The notes under the pieces are model-generated. The model was given only the letters and a program-made list of their open reading frames with translations. It did not search any database and was not told where the DNA came from. From Sporolactobacillus shoreicorticis (lineage in GTDB: Bacteria > Bacillota > Bacilli > Bacillales > Sporolactobacillaceae), in the NCBI RefSeq assembly GCF_024125445.1, contig NZ_JAMXWM010000003.1, forward strand, positions 62,001-126,000: a stretch of 64,000 bases of DNA, in the 5' to 3' direction. How positions within the stretch are numbered: the first letter of the stretch is position 1; each line of letters begins with the position of its first letter. Positions 32,393 through 42,402 of the stretch are shown piece by piece. A program made the position numbers and the translations under genes.

Positions 32393-32872
32393 TTACTTTT
32401 TACTGTTTTTTTCATTCTCTAATTGATCTTTCAATTCCTGAATCTTCCTTGCAAATACGTTAATATCCGTAAACTGTCTATATACTGAAGCGAAGCGGAC
32501 ATAAGCAACCTCGTCCACTTTCGCTAATTCATTCATCACAAGTTCGCCGATTTCATGACTGTTCACTTCCGAGTGCCCCTCATCTCGAAGCTGCTTTTCC
32601 ACATCATTCGCAAGCTGTTCAAGCCGTTCAAGAGGAACCGGTCGCTTTTCACAAGCCTTTATAAGCCCGCGCAGCATTTTTTCATGGCTGAAGGCTTCTC
32701 TCGTTTCTCCTTTTTTCACGACCACTAAAGGAGTTTCCTCCACTTTTTCAAAGGTCGTAAACCGGTGATGGCATAACTCACATTCTCTGCGTCTGCGTAT
32801 CGCCCGTCCATTGTCAACGGGACGGGAGTCAAGCACTTTCGTCGCCATTTTTTTACAGCTTGGACAGCGCAT
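32393..32872 (-). CDS. nrdR: Transcriptional repressor NrdR
   Basis: 159 residues from ATG 32872 (MRCPSCKK). Zinc ribbon with two CxxC pairs (CPSC and CELC), then the ATP-cone ([20 protein letters not shown]) that senses dATP/ATP. It represses ribonucleotide reductase genes. A GTG at 32884 is in frame but too close to the GGAG site. Adjacent to dnaB as in B. subtilis. Confidence 0.96.
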   Translation of the reverse strand: MRCPSCKKMATKVLDSRPVDNGRAIRRRRECELCHHRFTTFEKVEETPLVVVKKGETREAFSHEKMLRGLIKACEKRPVPLERLEQLANDVEKQLRDEGHSEVNSHEIGELVMNELAKVDEVAYVRFASVYRQFTDINVFARKIQELKDQLENEKNSKK

Positions 32873-32957
32873 TTTTCTTTTCACTCCATTCGCTGCTGTT
32901 TTCGATAAATCTATTGTATCCTACATGGCAACGGATGAAAAGGTAGGCAAGTATAGG

Positions 32958-33563
32958 TCATGTCTGATTCAAAAACGACCATCGGCTGAGAAAACAACGG
33001 AGCTGGGCTTCGGATTCCTCAATGGAGCCGTTATTGTCGATCACCGCATCTGCCCGTTTCACTTTATCAAGTAACGGGATCTGCGAAGCGATGCGTGCAC
33101 GCGCCTGATCCTCAGTCAATTTGTTTCTGGTCATGAGCCGGCGCAGCTGATTTTCTTCAGACACAGCGACAACCAATGTTTGATCAACCCAAGTTTCCAG
33201 ACCATTTTCGTAAAGAAGCGGGATATCCAAAAACGCAGCTTGGACACCCTGTTCTTCAAGTTGATTCAATGCTTCATTCATCCGATAACGAATAATGGGA
33301 TGAAGAAGTTCATCTAACTGGCGTCGTTTCCTGGTGTCCTGAAAGACAAGAGCACCCAATTTTTTTCGATCCAGTTCGCCTGTCGGCAAAATCATCGTTT
33401 TTCCAAATTGCTCAGCGATTTTTGCAAGCGCTGGTTCTCCCGGAGCAACGATTTCACGTGAAATTTTATCGGCATCAATGACCGGATAACCATGTTGCAC
33501 AAGCCAGTGTGAAATGGTGCTTTTCCCACTTGCAATCCCGCCTGTCAATCCGATTTTCTTCAT
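32958..33563 (-). CDS. coaE: Dephospho-CoA kinase
   Basis: 201 residues. P-loop GLTGGIASGKST at the N-terminus, DADKISREIVAPG, and LDIPLLYENG. It catalyses the last step of coenzyme A synthesis. Start ATG 33563 overlaps the mutM stop (ATGA), showing translational coupling; the frame opens earlier at 33587 without a better site. Confidence 0.96.
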   Translation of the reverse strand: MKKIGLTGGIASGKSTISHWLVQHGYPVIDADKISREIVAPGEPALAKIAEQFGKTMILPTGELDRKKLGALVFQDTRKRRQLDELLHPIIRYRMNEALNQLEEQGVQAAFLDIPLLYENGLETWVDQTLVVAVSEENQLRRLMTRNKLTEDQARARIASQIPLLDKVKRADAVIDNNGSIEESEAQLRCFLSRWSFLNQT

Positions 33564-34399
33564 TTCTTCGAACCTCTTGGCTGGCAAACCGGACAGAAAT
33601 GCGTCCCGCGTCCGCCGACTTTTATTTTTTCAATTGGCGTACCGCAACATATGCAAGGCTCACCCGTTCTTCCATACACATTTAATTGCTGCTGGAAAAG
33701 GCCCATATGTCCTTGACTGTTCACAAACGTTCGGATTGTGCTGCCTCCCAGTTTAACAGCTTCGCTCAGCGTTTCAACGATTGCTTTCATGATTTTTTCC
33801 AGTTGATCGCCGGTGAGCACACATGCGGGAGTCACCGGGTGGACACCGGCCTTAAATAAGGATTCATCAACGTAAATATTCCCGAGTCCGACGACAATCG
33901 TCTGATCAAGCAGTACTTGTTTAATTGTACGCTTCGTATTTCGGCAGACGGCCGCAAGATATGCCTCGTTCAGATCAGCAGACAGAGGTTCAGGACCAAG
34001 CTTGGAGAGCGGCAGATGGTTCCCCTCATCTCCCTTATCAAAGAGATGCATGGTACCGAATTTACGTACATCACGATAGCGAAGTGACGTATTGTCGGTA
34101 AAATGAAAGATCACATGAGTATATGCATCAAGCGGTTCACTTTCCGGGTCCAATAGATAGCGTCCCTCCATTCTCAGATGCGATACAAGCACACGATCAT
34201 TAAAATGAAACAGCAGAAATTTCCCGCGGCGCTGTACATCCATTAGCGTTTCGCCAATCATCTGAGCCTTGAATTGATTAATATCAGTTGGACGGCGGAT
34301 AATATTCGGCCAGCGTACCTCGACACGCTTCACCGTTTTTCCAAGAACAAGTTCATTTAAGGTCCTCTTCACAGTTTCCACTTCTGGTAATTCCGGCAA
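33560..34399 (-). CDS. mutM: Formamidopyrimidine-DNA glycosylase
   Basis: 279 residues. N-terminal MPELPEVE supplies the catalytic Pro1 and Glu2 after Met removal. The helix-two-turn-helix has GLGNIYVDESLFKAGVHP, and the C-terminal zinc finger has CICC and CPVC pairs. It removes 8-oxoguanine and cuts the strand. Between polA and coaE, the conserved Bacillales repair cluster. Confidence 0.97.
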   Translation of the reverse strand: MPELPEVETVKRTLNELVLGKTVKRVEVRWPNIIRRPTDINQFKAQMIGETLMDVQRRGKFLLFHFNDRVLVSHLRMEGRYLLDPESEPLDAYTHVIFHFTDNTSLRYRDVRKFGTMHLFDKGDEGNHLPLSKLGPEPLSADLNEAYLAAVCRNTKRTIKQVLLDQTIVVGLGNIYVDESLFKAGVHPVTPACVLTGDQLEKIMKAIVETLSEAVKLGGSTIRTFVNSQGHMGLFQQQLNVYGRTGEPCICCGTPIEKIKVGGRGTHFCPVCQPRGSKK

Positions 34400-34435
34400 G
34401 CGACTCCCCCCTAAGTTCTCTATGTTTCTGTGATT

Positions 34436-37066
34436 TTATTTTGCGTCGTACCAAGTCGGTCCAAAGGAATGCTCAACCTTTAACGGAACGCTCAATTGGA
34501 TCGCGTGTTCCATGATCTCCGGCACAAGTCTGCTCATTGTTTCTAGTTCTTGGTCAGGCACTTCAAAGATCAATTCATCGTGCACCTGCAGCAGCATCCG
34601 CGATTTCAATTTTTCTTCATTAAGCCGTTGATCCATAAGGATCATCGCTTTCTTGATCACATCTGCCGCGCTGCCTTGAATCGGTGTATTCATCGCTGTG
34701 CGTTCAGCAAAGCTCCGGCTGTTAAAATTTCGACTGTTAATATCCGGCAAATAGCGCCGACGGTTGAGCAGTGTTGTCACATATCCTTCCGATCTTGCCT
34801 TTTTTACAATACTTTCCATATAATGTTGAACACCCGGATAACTTTGCAAGTATTTCTCAATAAATCGCGCCGCATCTTTGCGAGTGATTCCCAGATTCTG
34901 CGAAAGTCCGTAATCGCTGATTCCATAAATAATTCCGAAATTTACTGCTTTTGCATGACGGCGCATCAGTGAGGTAACTTCATCTTTTTCAACACCAAAT
35001 ACATCCATCGCTGTTTTCGTATGGATATCCATACCGTCAATAAACGCCTGCTTTAAGTTCTCGTCATCAGCAATATGTGCCAAAACGCGCAGCTCAATTT
35101 GTGAATAGTCTGCAGAGAAAATCTGCCAGCCCTCTTTGCTTGGAAGAAATGCTTTGCGGATTTTTCTGCCTTCTTCAAGTCTGATCGGGATGTTCTGCAA
35201 ATTCGGATCGGTCGAGCTGAGTCGACCGGTTTGCGTTAATGCCTGGTTGTAGCAGGTGTGCACATGTCCGGTTTTCGGATGAATGACCTTAAGCAGACCT
35301 ACTACATATGTTGATTTTAATTTACCAAGCTGGCGAAAATCGAGAATCCTGTCAATGATTTCATGGCGGCCGCGCAGCTTTTCAAGAACATCTGCCGCAG
35401 TCGAATAACCTGTTTTCGTTTTTTTTATTGGTGGAAGCATGAGTTTCTCAAACAAAATTTCGCCCAGCTGCTTTGGTGAATTAATATTGAAGGAAACACC
35501 CGCCATCAAATAAATGTCATGTTCAATTATATCCAGTGTTCGATCAAGTTCATCACCCATCGCAATCAGGGTTTCGCCGCTCGCTTTAATCCCTGTAAAT
35601 TCCATCTTTGCAAGCACCCGGGCAAGCGGCAGTTCCAGATCAAAAAGCAATTTCTTCTGCTTATTCTCGTCCAGTTCCTGAATTAATTTTGGTTCCAACT
35701 GCAGCAGCGCGGCTGCTTTTCTGCCGAGATGCTGCGCTTGGCCATCTTCTTCAGGTATCTTCCTTTTTGCACCTTTCCCATAGAACGCGTCGTCGGTTTC
35801 GATATTCGAAATGCCGCGTTTCGTAGCGAGCAGTGCCAAATCCTGTCCAGCTTCTGACGGATCAATTAAATAGGTGGCCAGACGTGCATCAAAGGAAATG
35901 CCCTTCAGCGAAATCCCCCGCCACTTTAAAGCTACTTCGGCTCGCTTGCTGTCAAGCAGTACCTTTTTCTTTTCAGGGTCTTCCAGCCATTTGCAAAAAC
36001 GTTCGTCTTTTAGTGCGTGTTCGGTCTCTATAAAATAGGTACCCGTGTTATTTGCGACTGCAAATCCATTGATTGCTCCATAATGATAATTTTCATCAAG
36101 CATCTGCACAATCAGCGCACTTGGAGATACCAGTTGTTTGGATGAAAATTCGGATACGGTGTGAACCGAAATAGCAACAGCCTCTGTTTCATTTTTCTCC
36201 GATCCATTCGCGTCCAATTTATCAAGAAGAGACTGAAAGCCCAGCTCACGAAATAAATCTTTCAATTGATCGTTGAATTCATGCGTGTATGCACATGATT
36301 CTGTCGTCACCGTCACAGGCGAATCGTTATCAATAGTCGCAATTCGTTTGCTCAGCAATGCCTGTTCTCTATTGAGTTCCAGCTTCTCTTTCAACTTTTT
36401 TCCTGACACTTCATCAATATGATCATAAACGCCTTCAACGGTTTTAAACTGTTTGAGCAGTTTGATCGCTGTTTTTTCTCCAACACCGGGTACACCCGGA
36501 ATGTTATCCGATGCATCGCCCATGAGCCCCTTCAGATCAATCACTTCCCGCGGCTCGATCCCATAGCGTTCGCGAACTTTTTCCACACCATAATCAACAG
36601 TATCGGTGATTCCTTTGCGTATTAAGGATACCCTTACGTCTTCATCAACAAGCTGAAGATAGTCTTTATCTCCTGTCACAATCCGGACATCAAAACCTTC
36701 ATTACGGGCTTTCCGAGCAAGCGTTCCAACAATATCATCTGCTTCGTAATTGTCAAGTTCATAGCGTTTGATCGCCATTGCATCAAGCAATTGATGAATA
36801 AGCGGAAATTGCTGCGACAATTCCGGCGGTGTCTTCTGGCGGCCGCCTTTATATTCTTTATAGGTTTCATGACGGAAGGTCGTCTTACCCGCATCAAAAG
36901 CAACAAGCAAATGTGTCGGCTGTTCTTCCTCAATCACCTTCATTAACATCATCGTAAAGCCATAGACTGCATTGGTATACATGCCTTGATTATTGCTAAG
37001 CAGCGGCAAAGCAAAAAAAGCGCGGTATACAACGTTATTTCCATCAATTAAAACTAACTTTTTCAT
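34436..37066 (-). CDS. polA: DNA polymerase I
   Basis: 876 residues. 5'-3' exonuclease domain (residues about 1-290: LVAFDAGKTTFRH, GDKDYLQLV). The middle 3'-5' exonuclease-like domain appears degenerate, as in other Bacillus Pol I. The polymerase domain has DYSQIELRVLAH (motif A), RRHAKAVNFGIIYG (motif B) and HDELIFEVP (motif C). It fills gaps in repair and Okazaki processing. The second of two ATGs is preferred for its 6-nt spacing to GGAGG. It follows phoR across a terminator. Confidence 0.97.
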   Translation of the reverse strand: MKKLVLIDGNNVVYRAFFALPLLSNNQGMYTNAVYGFTMMLMKVIEEEQPTHLLVAFDAGKTTFRHETYKEYKGGRQKTPPELSQQFPLIHQLLDAMAIKRYELDNYEADDIVGTLARKARNEGFDVRIVTGDKDYLQLVDEDVRVSLIRKGITDTVDYGVEKVRERYGIEPREVIDLKGLMGDASDNIPGVPGVGEKTAIKLLKQFKTVEGVYDHIDEVSGKKLKEKLELNREQALLSKRIATIDNDSPVTVTTESCAYTHEFNDQLKDLFRELGFQSLLDKLDANGSEKNETEAVAISVHTVSEFSSKQLVSPSALIVQMLDENYHYGAINGFAVANNTGTYFIETEHALKDERFCKWLEDPEKKKVLLDSKRAEVALKWRGISLKGISFDARLATYLIDPSEAGQDLALLATKRGISNIETDDAFYGKGAKRKIPEEDGQAQHLGRKAAALLQLEPKLIQELDENKQKKLLFDLELPLARVLAKMEFTGIKASGETLIAMGDELDRTLDIIEHDIYLMAGVSFNINSPKQLGEILFEKLMLPPIKKTKTGYSTAADVLEKLRGRHEIIDRILDFRQLGKLKSTYVVGLLKVIHPKTGHVHTCYNQALTQTGRLSSTDPNLQNIPIRLEEGRKIRKAFLPSKEGWQIFSADYSQIELRVLAHIADDENLKQAFIDGMDIHTKTAMDVFGVEKDEVTSLMRRHAKAVNFGIIYGISDYGLSQNLGITRKDAARFIEKYLQSYPGVQHYMESIVKKARSEGYVTTLLNRRRYLPDINSRNFNSRSFAERTAMNTPIQGSAADVIKKAMILMDQRLNEEKLKSRMLLQVHDELIFEVPDQELETMSRLVPEIMEHAIQLSVPLKVEHSFGPTWYDAK

Positions 37067-37093
37067 CATGTTCCTCCTGAAAGCAAAAGAAAG

Positions 37094-37131
37094 CCTGTGT
37101 TGCTTCTTCTTATATTCTAAAGCAACACAGG
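37094..37131 (-). terminator. Terminator between phoR and polA
   Basis: 12-bp perfect stem CCTGTGTTGCTT/AAGCAACACAGG with a 14-nt loop, followed on the minus strand by CTTTCTTTTGC. It ends the phoPR transcript. Confidence 0.8.
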
Positions 37132-37135
37132 TTAT

Positions 37136-38848
37136 TTATCCAATCAGAGATGGAGATTTTTTAAAGGTGATCGTAAACGTCGATCCCTTACCGAGTTCGC
37201 TGTCTACATGAATTCGACCACCATGTGCCTCAACCAGATGCTTGACGATGGCAAGTCCCAGTCCGGTACCACCGGAGTCTCTGCTTCTGGCTTTATCCAC
37301 ACGATAAAATCGTTCAAAGATGCGAGGTATCTGATCTTTTTCGATTCCCATTCCGTTATCGGCAACGATGAAATCGGCCTCTTGCTTACGCTCGTGAATG
37401 GAAACGGACACAGTTCCATTTTCCGGAGTATACGAAATTGCATTGGTAATCAGATTAATCATGATTTGCCGAATACGAAAAGCATCGCCCATAATGAGTC
37501 CCTCATTACCCTGCAAATGGCTTAGGCGTATCTTTTTAGCCTCTGCCTTACCTTTAAGCATGAACAGCACACTATCCAGCACATTACTTAATGAAACCTG
37601 ACTCAATTGGAGTTTGAAATGTTCTCGCTCGATTTTCGACAACTCCAATAAATCAGTGATCAAGCTTTGCAGGCGCCGTCCTTCGTGAAGCATAATATGT
37701 AAAAATTGATCCCGCAGTTCTTTGTCGTCTATTGCTCCGTCAATGAGCGTTTCTGCAAATCCGACCAGTGATGTGACGGGCGTTCTGAGCTCGTGAGAGA
37801 CATTGGCGACAAAGTCTTTACGTGTATTCTCCAGTTTCTTGATGGCGGTGATGTCGTGGAAAACAACCACAATTCCTCTTACTTTATTATGTTTATTCAA
37901 AACTGGTGCACATGACACGTCAAAGTGTTTTCGTTCGATATGAACCGAAAGCTGCAGCTGCCGCACTAATTTTTCTTTTGTTTCAAACGCCTCGTCAATG
38001 AGTTCCCGAACTTCTTCATAGGGAACCACTTCATGATAATCAGCGAGTTCCCAATGCGATGCGCTTGTCTGAAAATCTTCTTTAAATGTTTGATTGACAT
38101 AATTGATGCGTCCGACCCCATCAATGAAAATCAGACCGTTTCCTATATTTTCGATCAAGGTTGACATGCTGTCCTGCTGCCGTGTATACGATCGATGAAG
38201 TTCGTGCATCGCATCCGAGATACGGTTCATCGCCAGGTTAAGACGCAATATGCTTTCCCTTTTTACCGAATCCGAAGCAATCATATTATAAGAACCTTCA
38301 AGAAGATTCTCACCCATTCGTGCGGCAAAACGTATCGGTCTTGAATAGGAACGGACTAAATAATCACGATAGGCGAGCACCGCAATGCCGAGCGCAACAA
38401 AAAAGAAATAAACCAGATTAAGACCGACAATGGTTGTCTTAGGTCCGGTAATTTTCAGGGAAACATCTGGTCGGCTGTCATTTTTCAACGTTTTTATGTA
38501 TATTAAAGAATCGCCCGATTGATGCATGCCGTCCATCTGATCGAGCGTATTCTTCTCTTTGCCTGCTGTTGCAAAGATCAATTTTCGATTTTCATTGTAA
38601 AAGGCAATCTGTATCCGTTCTTTCTGGGCAAATTGAGAAACAACCGATTTATTTTCGGCCGCTAAAACCTGCCCATGCGGAACGACAATTGATTCGACCG
38701 AGTTGGCACGCGTGTTCATCGTTCGCAGATCGTCATGAAGAAGAGCCACCTGAATCACTTCATTTGAAACACAGACGATGAAGAACAGACATATGAGAAC
38801 AAATCCCCACCGCACCCAAATTCTTGTATCAAACCTTTGGCTCTTCAA
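37136..38848 (-). CDS. phoR: Phosphate sensor histidine kinase PhoR
   Basis: 570 residues. Two membrane segments (residues about 14-34 and 142-160) flank an extracytoplasmic domain. HAMP-like region about 165-220 and PAS domain about 230-335 follow. The HisKA motif VSHELRTP carries phospho-His352, and the HATPase has GTGLGLAIVKHLVEAHGG near 540. It autophosphorylates on phosphate limitation and passes the phosphate to PhoP. It overlaps the end of phoP by 20 nt. The TTG start at 38848 has no clear ribosome site, so translation probably depends on phoP; the exact start is uncertain. Confidence 0.95.
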   Translation of the reverse strand: MKSQRFDTRIWVRWGFVLICLFFIVCVSNEVIQVALLHDDLRTMNTRANSVESIVVPHGQVLAAENKSVVSQFAQKERIQIAFYNENRKLIFATAGKEKNTLDQMDGMHQSGDSLIYIKTLKNDSRPDVSLKITGPKTTIVGLNLVYFFFVALGIAVLAYRDYLVRSYSRPIRFAARMGENLLEGSYNMIASDSVKRESILRLNLAMNRISDAMHELHRSYTRQQDSMSTLIENIGNGLIFIDGVGRINYVNQTFKEDFQTSASHWELADYHEVVPYEEVRELIDEAFETKEKLVRQLQLSVHIERKHFDVSCAPVLNKHNKVRGIVVVFHDITAIKKLENTRKDFVANVSHELRTPVTSLVGFAETLIDGAIDDKELRDQFLHIMLHEGRRLQSLITDLLELSKIEREHFKLQLSQVSLSNVLDSVLFMLKGKAEAKKIRLSHLQGNEGLIMGDAFRIRQIMINLITNAISYTPENGTVSVSIHERKQEADFIVADNGMGIEKDQIPRIFERFYRVDKARSRDSGGTGLGLAIVKHLVEAHGGRIHVDSELGKGSTFTITFKKSPSLIG

Positions 38849-39527
38849 ATTTATAACCCAACCCTCGAACTGTTTTAATATACAGCGGCTTGCGCGTTAC
38901 GTCCTCAATTTTTTCACGAAGATGACTGACATGAACATCAACGATCCGCGTATCACCTGCAAAGTCATAATTCCATACCGCGTTAAGCAATTGCTCACGT
39001 GTCAGCACTCTGCCCTTATGCTCCATCATATACACCAGAAGTTCAAATTCCTTTGGGGTCAAAATCATTTCTTCACCCTTGAAAACCGCTTCAAAATTAT
39101 TCGGATACACTTTTAAATCACCGATCGCAAGCACTTCATTTTGCTCCTGCTTGCCAAGCTCCGTACGCCTTAAAATAGCTTTTACACGGGCCACCACTTC
39201 TCTCGGACTGAAGGGTTTCGTCATATAATCATCCGCGCCTAATTCCAGACCAAGTATCTTGTCAAATTCGTCATCCTTAGCCGTGAGCATCAGTATCGGA
39301 ATAAATTGTTTCTCCTGCCGAAGCTGTTTGCACACATCCATACCGTCCATACCCGGAAGCATCAAATCAAGCACAATTAAATCCGGCCGCGTATCTCTTG
39401 CAAGCTGCAGGGCATCCGTGCCGTTTGTTGCAGTAAGAACATCATACCCTGACTTTTTCAAATTAAACGACAACAGTGTCACAATTGACGGCTCATCATC
39501 CACAACCATAATTTTCTTTGCCAAACA
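38829..39527 (-). CDS. phoP: Phosphate response regulator PhoP (OmpR family)
   Basis: 232 residues from TTG 39527 (reading MAKKIMVVDDE). AAGGAG is 8 nt upstream of it but only 2 nt from the GTG at 39533. The receiver domain has the acidic pair DDE, the phosphoacceptor Asp in LIVLDLMLPG, and Lys in MTKPFSPRE. The C-terminal winged helix has DTRIVDVHVSHLREKIE and TVRGLGYKFE. It binds tandem TTAACA-like repeats 11 bp apart; two such arrays occur in this window, before pstS and before the Ugp-like importer. It lies just after pstB, so phosphate uptake and sensing form one block. Confidence 0.95.
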   Translation of the reverse strand, partial: CLAKKIMVVDDEPSIVTLLSFNLKKSGYDVLTATNGTDALQLARDTRPDLIVLDLMLPGMDGMDVCKQLRQEKQFIPILMLTAKDDEFDKILGLELGADDYMTKPFSPREVVARVKAILRRTELGKQEQNEVLAIGDLKVYPNNFEAVFKGEEMILTPKEFELLVYMMEHKGRVLTREQLLNAVWNYDFAGDTRIVDVHVSHLREKIEDVTRKPLYIKTVRGLGYKFEEPKV

Positions 39528-39595
39528 CACCACTCCTTGCTACTCTCTTTATCATAACAATTTTAAACAGAAGATTCAGCAATGAGCTTGACCGA

Positions 39596-40414
39596 TCAGC
39601 CGAAGCGTCCAGAAATATAATCGGATGTACTTTGCTTTTCAGGATTTGTAAATAAAGTTCTCGTCTGACCGAATTCAATTAACTCACCCTGGTAAAAAAA
39701 TGCCGTATAGTCCGCGATTCGAGCTGCTTGCTGCATGTTATGGGTTACGATAATAATGGTATAGCTGTTTTTTAGTTCAAGCAGCAGTTCTTCAATTTTT
39801 GAACTGGAAACAGGATCAAGCGCGGATGTCGGTTCATCAAGCAAAATAACATCCGGTTTCAATGCGAGTGCACGGGCGATGCAGAGACGCTGCTGCTGAC
39901 CACCGGATAAACTTGTTGCCGAACGGTCCAGGCGATCCTTTACCTCATCCCAAAGTCCGACCTGCTTCAAACAATCTTCCGTAGCATCCTTCAATGTTTT
40001 CTTATTGCGTACTCCGGCAAATCGAAGCGGAAGCTGGATATTCTCACTGATTGATTTTGGAAATGGGTTGGGCTGCTGAAATACCATGCCTATTTCTTTT
40101 CGCAATTGAACAACATCTAACTTCGGATTAAGAATATTAACATCCTTATAGCTGATAGTTCCTTCACATCGCGCGGAAGGAATCAAATCATTCATTCGAT
40201 TGACTGTACGGAGGAATGTTGATTTTCCACATCCGGACGGTCCGATTAATGCAGTAATTGATTTCTCATGAATGGGAAGATTGACATCTTTAACCGCATG
40301 ATTGTCACCATAAAAAATATTGACATTCTCCACATTAATCTGAATCGGAAGTTCCTTAGTCACCGTATTATTTGTAAAAGAAACAATATTTTTCTCCATT
40401 TGAATCATATCCAT
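39596..40414 (-). CDS. pstB: Phosphate ABC transporter ATPase PstB
   Basis: 272 residues. Walker [10 protein letters not shown] followed by [10 protein letters not shown], the PstB hallmark. Q-loop [12 protein letters not shown], signature [15 protein letters not shown], Walker [15 protein letters not shown]-loop VTHNM. It powers high-affinity phosphate import with PstC and PstA. GGAGG precedes the ATG at 40414. No phoU gene follows; phoP comes next. Confidence 0.97.
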   Translation of the reverse strand: MDMIQMEKNIVSFTNNTVTKELPIQINVENVNIFYGDNHAVKDVNLPIHEKSITALIGPSGCGKSTFLRTVNRMNDLIPSARCEGTISYKDVNILNPKLDVVQLRKEIGMVFQQPNPFPKSISENIQLPLRFAGVRNKKTLKDATEDCLKQVGLWDEVKDRLDRSATSLSGGQQQRLCIARALALKPDVILLDEPTSALDPVSSSKIEELLLELKNSYTIIIVTHNMQQAARIADYTAFFYQGELIEFGQTRTLFTNPEKQSTSDYISGRFG

Positions 40415-40423
40415 TCCTCCCGT

Positions 40424-41308
40424 TTATTTTCCTGAAAATTTTTGGTTAATTACTTTTCCAAGCATTCGTGCACACAAGTTAAAGAGCAGAACAAAGATTA
40501 CAAGAACCGCGGCTGATCCATTGGCGATCGTCTGCACGTCTGGCATGATTCCTCCAGTATTTACCGACCAAATGTGAACCGAAAGCGTCTCTGCCGAACG
40601 AAACAGATTCAGGGGCGAGTTCGGTGCCGAAGGATTCCAATTGCCAAAGTCAAGATCCGGTGTCGAAAGACCGGCAGTAAACAGCAGTGCCGCCGATTCT
40701 CCAAAAACACGTCCTGCTGAGAGAATGACACCTGTCAAAATGCTGGGAAAAGCTGCTGGGAGAAGAATTGTTTTAATTGTGTGCCAGTGTGTCAGTCCCA
40801 GAGCCAAGCCGCCCTCTTTTTGATGGAGCGAAAGTGCATTAAAACCGTCTTCTGTAACGCGCACAATGACCGGAAGGTTGAAAACGGTCAATGCGAGCGC
40901 ACCTGAGAAAACCGAGTATTTAAACCCAAAATAATTAACGAATACAAGCATTCCGAACATGCCGACAACAATAGATGGAAGAGAAGCCAGTACTTCAACA
41001 CATGTTCTGATAAATGAGGTAAGTCTGCCGGGCTTGGCATATTCAGCAAGATAGATTCCGCCGCACACACCGATAGGCACGGTCAGAATCATTGTAATAA
41101 TTAACACATAAAATGAGTTCCACAGCTGGTCTTTAATACCGCCTCCGGCTAAAAATGGGCTTGCGGATGTCGTAAGGAAATGCCAAGAAATGCTTGAGAC
41201 ACCCCGCACTAAAATATAACCTAACATCGAAATAAGTATGGCTGCCATTGCCGCAGCACATACAATAATCACAGAGAGGGCAATTCGATTCGTTATTTTA
41301 CTGTTCAT
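40424..41308 (-). CDS. pstA: Phosphate ABC transporter permease PstA
   Basis: 294 residues from ATG 41308, which overlaps the pstC stop as ATGA; the open frame extends to 41392 inside pstC. Six membrane segments. Typical blocks are GGIYLAEYAKPGRLTSFIR, LASLPSIVVGMFG and the cytoplasmic loop EGGLALGLTHWHTIKTILLP. It forms the channel with PstC. Confidence 0.96.
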   Translation of the reverse strand: MNSKITNRIALSVIIVCAAAMAAILISMLGYILVRGVSSISWHFLTTSASPFLAGGGIKDQLWNSFYVLIITMILTVPIGVCGGIYLAEYAKPGRLTSFIRTCVEVLASLPSIVVGMFGMLVFVNYFGFKYSVFSGALALTVFNLPVIVRVTEDGFNALSLHQKEGGLALGLTHWHTIKTILLPAAFPSILTGVILSAGRVFGESAALLFTAGLSTPDLDFGNWNPSAPNSPLNLFRSAETLSVHIWSVNTGGIMPDVQTIANGSAAVLVIFVLLFNLCARMLGKVINQKFSGK

Positions 41309-42270
41309 CGTTTTTCCCCCTTCTTTCCTATGAACCGAATGATGACGATAAACACATAAGAAATCAGCAGCAGAATTAATCCCAGCGACCACAATGCATC
41401 ATTGAGCAAACTGCCTGTCGTTGTATGACCCATACTTAAAGTAATAATTGTTGTTAACGTTGCCGACGGATCAAGAATTGAAGAGGGAATTTTGCCCACA
41501 TTTCCTATGACCATCTGCACGGCGAGTGCTTCACCGAATGCCCGTGACATGCCTAGAATGATTGCGGTAAGCAAGCTGGATCCGGCAGCAGGAATCACGA
41601 CACGCCAAATCGTCTGCCATTTTGTCGCACCGATGGCGTAAGAGGCCTGACGTAAAGAGTCGGGTACTGCGCGGATGCTGTCTGCCGCAATACTTGCTAC
41701 TGTAGGCAGGATCATGATTCCAACAACAATTGCTCCGGTAATCAAATTAAATCCGGTTCCACCGAAATGCTGACGCATAAACGGAACGACAATCGACAAG
41801 CCAATTAAACCATAGACGACAGAAGGGATGCCGACCAGTATTTCAATTACAGGCTGCATAATTTTGGCGCCCCATTTTTTTGCAATTTCCGCCATGAATA
41901 GAGCGGTACCAATTGCAATCGGTGTCGCAATGAGCGCGGCCAGAAAAGTTACAGCCATTGATCCGAAAATGAAGGGAAATGCGCCAAAAGAGGGGTTTTT
42001 TGCGCGATCCGGAAACCATTCCGTCCCTGTAATAAACGTCCAAAAATTAAGGCGATCAACAACAAAAGAACGAAGACCTTGTATTGTTAAAAATAACGTG
42101 ATTGCTGTTACCGCAACGATCATAAGCAGCGCGCTGCCATAAATGAGCAGTTTTCCCCTGCTCTCGCTCGTTCGATCTGTCAGCCGAGAAAAAAAACCTT
42201 TTTCATTAATCAGCTTTGATCTGTTTCTGGATGCCGGTGCCGCATCCGTAACCACTTTGCCGATTTTCAT
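41305..42270 (-). CDS. pstC: Phosphate ABC transporter permease PstC
   Basis: 321 residues from ATG 42270 with GAGGT upstream; GTG 42276 is the alternative. The cytoplasmic N-terminus of about 45 residues precedes six membrane segments. Blocks seen: ALFMAEIAKKWG, EILVGIPSVVYGLIGL, RQASYAIGATKWQTIWRVVI and GMSRAFGEALAVQMVIGN. Overlaps pstA by 4 nt. Confidence 0.96.
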   Translation of the reverse strand: MKIGKVVTDAAPASRNRSKLINEKGFFSRLTDRTSESRGKLLIYGSALLMIVAVTAITLFLTIQGLRSFVVDRLNFWTFITGTEWFPDRAKNPSFGAFPFIFGSMAVTFLAALIATPIAIGTALFMAEIAKKWGAKIMQPVIEILVGIPSVVYGLIGLSIVVPFMRQHFGGTGFNLITGAIVVGIMILPTVASIAADSIRAVPDSLRQASYAIGATKWQTIWRVVIPAAGSSLLTAIILGMSRAFGEALAVQMVIGNVGKIPSSILDPSATLTTIITLSMGHTTTGSLLNDALWSLGLILLLISYVFIVIIRFIGKKGEKR

Positions 42271-42316
42271 CCTCACACCTCATTTACAGTTAGTCAAGAG
42301 ACGCCCATATGACGAC

Positions 42317-42344
42317 AAGCGGGATGTCACAGACCTTCCCGCTT
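42317..42344 (-). other. Hairpin between pstS and pstC
   Basis: 8-bp perfect stem AAGCGGGA/TCCCGCTT with a 12-nt loop in the 130-nt gap. No U-run follows on the minus strand, so it is more likely an mRNA stabilising or processing stem. That would give excess PstS over the membrane components. Confidence 0.55.
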
Positions 42345-42402
42345 AAGCCGCCATTGGACTTTACTTTATATTTAATTTGTCCTGCAATTTCTCAGGCAAT
42401 AA

